A stretch of DNA of 64,000 nt, taken from the NCBI GenBank assembly GCA_947311845.1, contig CAMZMU010000020.1, positions 42,375,665 to 42,439,664 of the forward strand, read 5' to 3'. The notes below the pieces were generated by a model. That model did not search any database. It had not been told where the DNA came from and saw only the letters and a program-made list of their open reading frames with translations. This stretch comes from Poa pratensis (Eukaryota; Streptophyta; Magnoliopsida; Poales; Poaceae). Positions 56,003 through 64,000 of this stretch are shown here, piece by piece (position 1 is the first letter of the stretch; each line of letters starts with the position of its first letter). A program made the position numbers and the translations under genes.

Positions 56003-56635
56003 TGATGCGGTTCGGGTCCCGATGTTCACGGATTGAGGGCGGACGAACGATGAACGCGATGAACACGAAGAACACGAGAGGGGAAAAGGCAAACACAAGG
56101 TAAATAGCAAAGCAACACGGACGAAATCAACCGGTAACAAGTCCCCAAGGGCAGCCCCCGATTCTCAATCTCCACGCAACCTTACTCTTAGGATTATTTC
56201 TCTCACGGTCAATCCCACCGGTTCAATCTAGTCACTCAAGGAGGAAAGATTGACAAGTAATAGCAACTACAAGAAGAAGCCTTCGTATCCACTAGAGGGA
56301 TCTTTTCCACAAGGGGAGGCCTGGATTCATCTCCATAAGGGGAGGCCTTGATTCATCTCCATAGGAGGCAACACCAACAAGGGGTGGAAAGGAGCAAAGC
56401 TCAACTCAAGTCTAATCTCAGTCTAACCCTCACAAGGAAGAGAAGGAGTGCTATTTATAGTCTGGGTACAAAACGGGGGTAAGACACGTTGACGGGTGGG
56501 GCCGACTTGCGCTGGAGGTGGTCCGGCCCTGGGGCCGGCGGGGAGGCCGGCTGCTCTGGAGATGGTCCGGCCAAGGCCGGTTTGGGGGCCGGTTGGCTCG
56601 GGAGGTAATTCGGCCTGGGGCCGGCCTAGGCCGGT
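56003..56635 (-). repeat. 5' LTR remnant of element D (U5, R and part of U3)
   Basis: Begins TGATGCGGTTCGG. Reversed TATA (TATTTATA) at about 56453-56460. GGCCGG palindromes fill about 56505-56635, the same type as in the D leader. The U3 start is missing; at about 56636 the sequence switches to a plus-oriented H-type LTR. Confidence 0.85.
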
Positions 56636-56891
56636 TGGGGTACTACCGCTGGGCCTGGCGGTACTACCGCTCGAGTTGACTTCAGAAGCAGATCGAAGGT
56701 CTGCCCCGCGGTACTACCGATGCGGCGGGAACCTGACGGGTTGAGGGCCCGTGTCCCTCACTTATCCACCCCTATCCTACCTAGACTATAAATAGAACTC
56801 CCCATCAAGATCTAGGGTTAGACTATGATTTGGGAACTAAAGTAGAGCCTTGCTCCTTCTTCTCAAAGTGTCTCTTTCCTCCTATGGAGAT
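56636..56891 (+). repeat. H-type LTR fragment, plus orientation, joined head-to-head to the D LTR
   Basis: GGTACTACCGCTGGGCC through CTATAAATAGAAC to CTCCTATGGAGAT, matching about 61480-61735 of the H LTR in the same orientation. It includes the H TATA box at about 56787-56794. It is interrupted at GAGAT by element E; the rest of this LTR would be expected beyond E, outside the window. Confidence 0.82.
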
Positions 56892-57814
56892 TGGTGTAGT
56901 AGGGGACTACTAGGGTGGCCCGATCTTCACGGATTGACGGAGGATGTGGACGAACGCACGCAAGAACACGAGGAAACGAAGAACACCAAGAAGAATGCCC
57001 CGAACACAAGAACACATGCAAGATACAAGAACCGTTTCCCTCACCGGTCGGTCCAACCGGCCCAATAGAATCCACACGAAGGTGGGAGATTGGCAAGTAG
57101 ATACAAGAAGGGATCTTGGATGGTTGTTTCTCCAACGGTCAACCGAACCGCTCCAATAAAGTCACCCGAAGATGAAAGATTGGCAAGTAGTCAAACTACA
57201 TGTAGAGGTCTTGAATCCACGAAGGGATCTTCTCCACAAGGGGAGGAACCATCCCCGCAAGGGGAGGAAGGAGACCGTCTTGAGGTGGGGAGCACAGCTC
57301 TACTCTAATCTCAAAACATAGTCTATCCCTAGATCTAGCCAAGGGGTGCCTATTTATAGTCTAGGCCCCAAAGGGGACGAAATACATGGGTCAACACCCA
57401 GATCTGCACACAGGCACGCGCAGGGCCGGTAGTACGGACTGATCTGGCCGGTAGTACCGGGTCGATTTTCGGTACTACCGCTTAGAGCGGCGGTGAGTCC
57501 AGTAGCTCCCGAGCTTCGGCGGTAGTACCGGGCTGATGGGTCCGGTAGTACCGGTGGGACTTCAGCGTCTCTTTCTTCTCTTTCAAGCCACCGTCTTGTC
57601 GTGCCCCATTCCTCTTGCACCTTGGTTATCCTCTCGTGTATTCGTAGTCGTCGCACTCCTAGTATCAACAAGAGATAGAAGATGACATAGCATACCATCC
57701 AAAAGGGTGGGAATTGAGTTATCTAAGAGGAATGAGTTCACCTTTGAAGTCCATGGTGACTTGTGGAGTGTTGGAGTGCTTGACATGGTGATGGGCGTGA
57801 CTCGGGCTACACCA
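56892..57814 (-). repeat. 3' LTR of element E
   Basis: 923 bp from TGGTGTAGTAGGGG to GGGCTACACCA, sharing its outer end with LTR A. U3 palindromes are of the CCGGTAGTACCGG type (about 57423-57565). Reversed TATA TATTTATA at about 57351-57358. Confidence 0.9.
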
Positions 57815-57832
57815 TCTCCCCTCCCTTTAAAA
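57815..57832 (-). other. Polypurine tract of element E
   Basis: TCTCCCCTCCCTTTAAAA on plus, the reverse complement of the tract in element A. Confidence 0.85.
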
Positions 57833-60800
57833 AGAGTCATCCTCGACTCTTGCTCTTCATCATCATGCAAAGGAGGTAGATGTGTTGTCGAAGAATTTGA
57901 ATTCGCCATGCCTACAAACATCAAAGACCAAGCAAACCATGTGTGTGCAACAAAGAGGAGCATATCAACAATGACATGTCCATTCTTTGTCATAGCACCG
58001 TTAGCACAACACAATAATATGAAGATGTAGTGCAAATGCAAGGTCAAAGTGCAAGCAATCCAATGGAACATCTTCAAAATGTGAGAACAAAAACTCCATA
58101 AAAATATGAGGATGCCATCTAGGTAGCTCATTTGGAATCATATGATCATTATTGCACACAAGGCATTGGAAAGAACAAGTTGTCATCATCCTTGATGCAA
58201 TAAGCGAAGAGTATGGCAAAAAACACAATGAAGAATGTCCGAAATATCATCATGGGTGCAAACAAAGCACATGAAAGAGCAAGTTTTCAACATATTTGTT
58301 GCAACACCCACTTGGTATAAACCAATAAACTCATGACAAGACATGCACAAAATGTCATTATGGTTGCAAACAAGCCATTGGGAAGAACAATTGTTCATCA
58401 TTTTGTGGCAACACATAAATCATCCATATGAAAGATCAAGTAAACATGCTTGTCATATATTAGACCAAAAGCATCAACATGCTTGCAAACAAACCATAAG
58501 CAAGAGAAATTGTTCAACTTGTTTGATGCAAAACATGAGAAAGATTTGAGAGTTGGATTCGATCCACTACTCACATGTATGCTCTCAAGAGCTCGTATTG
58601 TCAACTCATGCTCAATTGAGGTTGACATTATCATGCGGTTACCGGCACACACAAGACACCAAATGAAGAAATTATGTGCACGGTATATAAACACATCATC
58701 CATCATGAAGTGTCTCTTCATTTGCTCACCAACCACACAAAAATCAATTGGAAAATATGACATATGTGGATGGTCACTATGAAAAGTGAAGGATGGAACA
58801 AGGTCCAAAAGAGAAAACGAAACGTCTCCAAAAAGTGAGAAAGCTATGGAGGCAATCTCATTATCAAGCATTTCAACATTAGGGCAAGCAACACATGTGA
58901 AAGAGAAATTGTTCAACATGTTGCATGCCACAATGGGAGAAAAATGGAAACATTCATAACAAGGCATGCTCATGGCAAAATCATCACAAATAGATAATTC
59001 CACATGATCAACATTGGTTTCAAACAAAGTAACACATGGGAATAAGAACGAATCATATGTGACATCAATAGAATCATCCATAGCATGTAAGCAATCATCG
59101 TTCATCATGTCCACGAGCGGGAACATGGTCACATGAACACCCATACCTTGATAGTCCCGCTCATGTGAAGTAGGTGTTGACGTAGTAGGGGCTCCATGTA
59201 GCCGACTTGTCCATCTTGAAATAGACATGGGGTGGCATCATCATCCTCCATGTACATCTTCTCCATTTGAGGCACCGTCAAGTCGGGGATAGGCGTCTCA
59301 TCATCCATGGAACCTAGCACACAATGAGAAAACACACTAGAGGTAGAGGTTAAGTTGTTAGAAATCGAAATGGCCTCACAAGACCTATCAACTACCTCTC
59401 TCAACTCAAGTGGTGTATCACTCATTCCCTCAAAGTGAAAGCACTCAAACTCATATATGGTGGAGGCACTCAACTCACTCTCACTCTCCCTCAAGTGGGC
59501 TAAGTGGCTCCATTCTCACATGGGATTGGTACCATCTCATAACTCAAGCTCATAGGGATAGGCTCGGTTTCCTCATCTCCATACGCCTCCAAGGTTGAAG
59601 GGAAACTCCCATGCTCAACCTCCTCAACCAACTCGCCTCCAATGGTCAATGCCATAGTGTAGGCATCATCACTCGACTCCTTTGCCGAAGGGAAAATCCC
59701 ATGCTCGGCATCATCATCACTTGACCCATGGTCATAGGTGATAGCATTCTCCATGCTCGCCTCCTTGGTCGAAGGGAAAATCCCATGCTCGACCGTCTTC
59801 TCACCATCTTGGTCACCTTCTTGTTCACCAACTTTGCACTCTCACATCATGTGACCTCTTCCATTGCATAGTGGGCACAAGAGATTGGGACATTCTTGTG
59901 GATCATGGTCTTGGCCTTGGCAATTGTCACATAGAAGGTCTTCATTTTCCCATATGGGGGCCAATGTGGCGGTGGCACTTGGTGTAGAAGTCATATTAAG
60001 AGAAAGTGCTTGAGAAAGGCGCCGTCTTGGTTGTGGCCTCATGTTTGTGACCATGTTTCTTGCGGTGTCGACGTGACCTTGACCGTTGCTCGAAGAACTT
60101 GTCGAAATCGACCATGATCTCATCAAACATGGAACTTGTAGCTCTTGTTGGCGCACTTGAAGTTATAGCACTAGGGGACCCCATAGGATGCGCCTTTGTC
60201 ACCGTCTTCTTCTCATGTCGACGTTGACGCTCTTGAGTGGAGGGGTGTCGCCGAAAGTCGTTCGGATGCGTCTCCTCATGTTGGCGTCGGCGTGCTTGTT
60301 GCTTTGGTGACCTTGTCTTGGAGCTCCCACTCGAACTTGGTGATATGTTCCGAAGCTTGGCGAGTGTGGTGAGGTCAGCTTGGAGCTTGGACAAGTTGAG
60401 GTCCACCGTGGCATCTTTCTTGTGGCGCCGCGATGAGCTAGATGGACCTTAGCTTGTCTTGGCCTTGTCGATGCACTTCTTTGGGCGCCGGCTTGTTGTT
60501 GAAGTAGAATGCCGAGGCTTGGCGCTCTTGGCGTTGTCCTTCTCATGGCGTCTTGAAGTTGATGGAGATTTGGGACACTTGGCACATTTTGCAATGTCCG
60601 TCTCATGGCGCCTTCTTGAAGTAGGTGGAGCTCCAAAGGATGAGTGCATGGTGGTCTTGTAGGAGCACCGTGGAGCTCCAAAGGATGAGTGCATGGTGGG
60701 CTCGTAGGAGCACCGTCTTGAGCTTGAACCATAGAAGGTTGTGCCATGATGTTTGGTGGTGCCGCTCTTGACCATGGTAGAACCAAAGTTCTCATCGGAG

Positions 60801-60992
60801 TACTTGGAGTAGTAGTCGTAGTAGTTCTCCATGTCGGTGAAGCTTAAGAAATCGGAGTCATAGCGGAAGTCTTGGTGATGATCCATCATATCATGGGGGT
60901 CATTGTCGGTGTAGTCGTAGTAGTCCCCCATGTCCTCAAAGTTTGAGGCATCATAGTTGTTGTGGCTCATCATGTACTCAACAACATCTTGG
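57833..60992 (-). pseudogene. Gag-like protein of element E, nearly full length but frameshifted
   Basis: From the N-terminus: EYMMSHNNYDASNFEDMG (about 60970-60915), Ser/Arg/Lys-rich basic part (60795-60000), zinc knuckles CDNCQGQDHDPQEC and CPLCNGRGHMM (about 59850-59940; the end of the second knuckle is frameshifted), acidic EHGIFPS repeats (59754-59600), ELREVVDRSCEAISISNN (about 59390), then the longest C-terminal frame, 59228-58398, with the Cys motif (NxFSCLWFVCKH, NxCSSQWLVCNHND, KTCSFMCFVCTHDDI) and tail EQESRMTLFKG (about 57850). It is the only copy in the window showing every segment in order, across at least seven frames. It differs from G1/G2 at its N-terminus. Confidence 0.7.
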
Positions 60993-62099
60993 TGATGTAG
61001 TGCAACCTAGGCACACACCACAAAGTGGACCAATGACAAGAGCAAGGGTCAAGGCACTTCATGATAAGGTGAACTCGCTCCTATCCATGTGTGATCTCGA
61101 TACTCCTTTGAATGTCTTGCTACTTTATTCCGATACCTTGTGTATACTCAGGTATGACCCTCATGAAGATCTCCAAGAAAGTGTAGAAGTTGGACAAGAA
61201 TCGAGTCAAGAAGGCGAAGGAGAAGGAGAGAAGAATGCGAACAAGTCCCAGGCGGCGGTACTACCGCCGGTGGCAGCGGTACTACCGCCCCAGGTCCAGC
61301 CGAGCCAGACATGCCTCCGCCCGGAGCAAGCTAAGAAGGAAGAGACTGGGCGGTACTACCGCCCACCTGGCGGTACTACCGCCGAAGCTACCGCCGAAAA
61401 CGGCCCTCTGTTCGATCTACCGGTAGTGCCAGCGGCACCGTAGCGGTACTACCGCCGGCCAGCGGTACTACGCTGGGTCTGGCGGTACTACCGCTTGAGT
61501 TGACTTCAGAAGCTGTTCGAGGCCTGCCCGGTGGTACTACCGCTGGCTCCAGCGGTACTACCACTGCGGCGGGAACCTGACGGGTTGAGGGCCCGTGTCC
61601 CCTCACTTATCCACCCCTATCCTACCCAGACTATAAATAGAACCTCCCCATCTAGATCTAGGGTTAGACTAAGATTTGAGAACTAAAGTAGAGCCTTGCT
61701 CCTTCTTCTCAAAGGTCTCTTTCCTCCTATGGAGATGAATCAAGGCCTCCACATGTGGAGATGAACCAAGGCCTCCTCTTGAGGAGAAGATCCCTGCGTG
61801 GATACCAAGGCTCCGCTTGTAGTTGCGATTACTTGCTAATCTTCCCTCTGTGAGTGGCTAAATTGGATTGGTTGGATTGACCAATTGGACAAACAATCCT
61901 AAGAGTAAGGTGTGATTGGGATTGGAGGATTGGGGCTGCCCACGGGGATTTGTTACCAATCGAGTCTTGCCAGGTTGCTACTTGCTATTTACCCTTGTGT
62001 GTTGATTTTCCTCCTCTTTTGTGTCCTTCGTTCATCGCGTTCTTCGTGTTCATCTTTCCCTCCGCACAAATCCGTGAAAATCGGGACAAACCCACATCA
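60993..62099 (+). repeat. 5' LTR of element H
   Basis: 1,107 bp from TGATGTAGTGCAACC to CCCACATCA. The coding-like start (about 61017-61250) reads SGPMTRARVKALHDKVNSLL and TLCILRYDP. U3 at about 61254-61575 holds about nine GCGGTACTACCGC-type palindromes. TATA at 61632, then paired GAGGCCTTGGTTCATCT-like repeats (forward forms at about 61735-61790) in the R/U5 part. Confidence 0.93.
61632..61639 (+). promoter_or_regulatory. TATA box of LTR H
   Basis: TATAAATA downstream of the palindrome array, followed by AGATCTAGGGTTAGACTAAG; the same arrangement is conserved in all related LTRs here. Confidence 0.65.
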
Positions 62100-62101
62100 T
62101 A

Positions 62102-62113
62102 TGGTATCAGAGC
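62102..62113 (+). other. Primer binding site of element H
   Basis: TGGTATCAGAGC, a 12-base complement of the plant initiator Met-tRNA 3' end, two bases after the LTR. Confidence 0.93.
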
Positions 62114-63278
62114 TCTAGGTTGACACGGATTTGATTTGTGTTTCCACCAAAATCCACCAAATTTTTCTTCGTTTTTGAGAAATTCGAAAATTTCACCAAA
62201 AATAGCCTTGCCTTGATTCGAGCCGATCTGTCGATTCGTTGTGTTTTTGGTAGTTTTTGTCCATGGATCTGTTGCTTTAGGACCCCTCCACCCTTGTTTG
62301 CGTTCCCTAGACTCAATTTTACCGATTTCCCACGAATTCGAGGAAGTTTTAGAGCCCAATTCCGCCCAATTTCGAGTCAAAATCGCGCAGATCCGCGCGC
62401 AGCGGTACCGGGCGGTACTACCGCCAGGGGCAGCGGTACTCCTGCCAGGGCTGATTTTTCAGAAATATTTTCTTTTCCTCGGTTTGTTTTTTGCATTTCT
62501 CTTGGTTTGAGTCCTTTCTTGGTGTGCTTTACGTCTACAACATCGACAAGCTTCTGCAGCAACGCATCATCAACGCCAAGCGACGACGCCACCAAGGACT
62601 CGACTTTCCCCACCATCATAATCTGTTGTGAGCCCTTCTTCCTTTCGTGTACCATGACCTATCGGACTAGCTCGGTGATATTGCGAGGCATTGCACATGT
62701 TGAGTGTTTGTTTTCAAGTATTGGCAAGTGTGTATCGTTAGGGATCTTGGCACTAGCAAAAGAGAAGGAATCATCGTCAAAAAGCAAAAATCAAAAAAAA
62801 AGAGAAGAGAAAAGAAAAGAATCAAGTGTGCCAAGTATCATCTCTTGTAGGTTGCGACAAAGCTTGAATCGCCAAAGTGAGTGAGTGTGTAACTCTTGTG
62901 CAAATCCGTTGCCCACCAAAAGCAATTGAGCTAGTGTCCATCTTGTGTTGGGTGACATTTGAGCACGTAGTCTTCGTTAGGTTGTCTATCTTCGAGTGCT
63001 CGGCCTTTGGTCGCCCAACCCCATTATTCGCTTTTGTGTGTGTTTCTTCATCATTTGTGGTTGGAGTTTTTGGTAATTTGATCATTGTGGATTTTCTACC
63101 TTTGACAATATACTTGTCGTCGGGTTTGCTTGTTTCGTTTGCCACTTCATACCTTCCTATCCTCATAAGTGTGTGTGTTGGTGTGAGAACCGGATTCTCT
63201 CCTCTCAAGCTACATTATTCTTGGGATATAGTTTGTCTTGGTTTTTCCGTACCACATATCTCACTTGATCTTGAGAAA
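62114..63278 (+). other. Untranslated leader of element H
   Basis: About 1.2 kb. A palindrome cluster (GCGGTACTACCGC type) lies at about 62398-62450, an A/G-rich run at about 62790-62825. Open stretches here (for example 62138-62884) are not related to gag or pol and look incidental. Confidence 0.7.
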
Positions 63279-64000
63279 ATGTTTAGGGGAAGTACAAACG
63301 GAAGCTCAAGCTCGGATGAGGAAATTTATGGTGGAGTTCGCGGTGATCATGGCTATGTCACACAATCGGAGCTTGTTGGAATGCGACACTTTCTTCGTGA
63401 TAACCTAGGACGCTTCGAGCGCCGTCTTCAAAATCAAGATAACACCTTCAACGACCGCATGCAAGCTCAAGAAGCAAATATGGAGCGGTTGACCGAAGCT
63501 ATCAATAACCTTGCATGACAACGAGCTTCTTCACACTCAAGTCGTACAAGAATCACCTCAAGGTCGACACAAGCATGTCATGGACGTCATGAACCTCGAC
63601 AAGAACGTCAAGATGATCCAAGGCGCGACGCCATGAACGACCTCCTCCTCACGTTGAACAACCACATGATCTTCACGCGAACAATACCAATGTGCATCAA
63701 GAGCAACCTCACCAAAATGTTGAACGTCGTGAACGCATACCATACCACCACCGCAACAACGTGATCGTCATGACCATTGGCAAATGACAATGGCGTTCCG
63801 GGTGCGAATGACTTTGGTGACCAAGGACGTCACCCTCGTCATCCTCCAAGGCCACGTCATCAAAATCATGACTGCGAACAATGTCGAGCAACCCGTTCCT
63901 CAACAAGAGCAACCTCCTCAACATGATCCTCGTCCTCGTCAGGAACTTCCACATGATCGTCCACAACACCACCGCTCCGAGTCAAGTGATAGCGAGTCAA
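63279..64000 (+). pseudogene. gag N-terminal region of element H, early stop, cut by window end
   Basis: ATG at 63279 opens MFRGSTNGSSSSDEEIYGG, with helical GRFERRLQNQDNTFNDRMQA, and stops at 63518 after 79 codons, about where the D frame also breaks. After that, His/Arg/Pro-rich coding (matching D 54490-53900) continues in shifted frames to the window end. The start is chosen by identity with D. Capsid core and pol would lie beyond 64000. Confidence 0.8.

Larger units (their letters stand above)
50303..56635 (-). mobile_element. Element D: autonomous-type gypsy element, internally deleted, with unlike LTRs
   Basis: Layout on the minus strand: 5' LTR remnant (56635-56003), primer site, leader, gag N-terminal region fused to RT by deletion, RNase H, integrase, polypurine tract, 3' LTR (51385-50303). 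The two LTRs differ strongly in U3: CCGGATCATCCGG palindromes at the left, GGCCGG palindromes at the right, and different ends (TGATGTGGGTTGG versus TGATGCGGTTCGG). Either this is a recombinant or the right LTR belongs to another element. The left boundary is with satellite (AGTCG); no matching duplication can be seen on the right. Confidence 0.8.
56892..60992 (-). mobile_element. Element E: non-autonomous gypsy element, 5' part missing
   Basis: 3' LTR 56892-57814, polypurine tract, then the gag-like gene in reverse up to 60992, where the H LTR starts. No pol. The left flank GAGAT (56887-56891) should be its target duplication; the partner, the leader and the 5' LTR are not in the window, presumably on the far side of H. 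Confidence 0.8.
60993..64000 (+). mobile_element. Element H: gypsy (CRM-like) element, 5' part, cut by the window edge
   Basis: 5' LTR, primer site, leader and the start of gag on the plus strand. Inserted into E; the left flank CTTGG (60988-60992) should recur after its 3' LTR outside the window. Its LTR is the same family as 27667-28770 and its Gag start matches element D, so it represents the autonomous partner family. Confidence 0.88.

Overview
The window is repeat DNA from a large plant genome. The repeat content (CRM-like Ty3/gypsy elements whose pol frame runs into the 3' LTR, non-autonomous relatives, and a tandem satellite) points to a grass, most likely of the Triticeae (wheat, barley, rye or Aegilops). 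The species assignment rests on recognition and was not searched. I see no host gene, tRNA, rRNA or CRISPR array. All protein-coding signal is retrotransposon gag, pol or gag-like sequence, and almost all of it is broken.

The substrate is one satellite array with a monomer of about 145 bp. It appears in four pieces: 2454-2948, 11462-19568, 39533-48130 and 49058-50302, about 18.4 kb or roughly 125 monomers. Retrotransposons have cut it apart. Element A (1-2453, + strand) is the 3' part of a non-autonomous element that ends in the array. Element B (2949-11461, + strand) is a complete but decayed gypsy element with an exact CCAGC target-site duplication; its gag is split by a reversed solo LTR (5156-6056) with its own GGATG duplication. 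Element C (19569-39532, - strand) is a sister family with an exact GCCTT duplication. Its 5' LTR is split by 13.4 kb of nested - strand material: non-autonomous elements G1 and G2 fused through truncated LTRs, with a fragment of autonomous family H (27667-29189) inside G2. A truncated solo LTR lies at 48131-49057. From 50303 to the right edge there is no more satellite. Element D (- strand, autonomous, internally deleted) is joined head-to-head to a + strand H-type LTR fragment. Element E (- strand, non-autonomous) is inserted in that fragment, and element H (+ strand) is inserted in E and runs off the window.

Two functional classes are visible. B, C, D and H carry gag and/or pol (zinc knuckle, protease, reverse transcriptase with YFDD, RNase H, HHCC/DDE integrase), and the end of pol crosses the polypurine tract into the 3' LTR, as described for the CRM chromovirus clade. 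A, E, G1 and G2 have no pol. They carry a long gag-like frame with two CCHC zinc knuckles, and share the initiator-Met-tRNA primer site, leader blocks, polypurine context and LTR ends with D and H. The simplest reading is a non-autonomous family mobilised by the D/H family.

The most unusual signal is in the LTRs. The U3 of each subfamily is packed with short near-perfect palindromes of one layout (six-base arms around one central base), but the arm sequence changes between subfamilies. In G1, G2, H and D the same palindrome type recurs in the untranslated leader behind the primer site. Also notable are a conserved LTR-encoded peptide tail, a satellite monomer with two CACGTG boxes and one TTACGTCA box, and block duplications inside the satellite.
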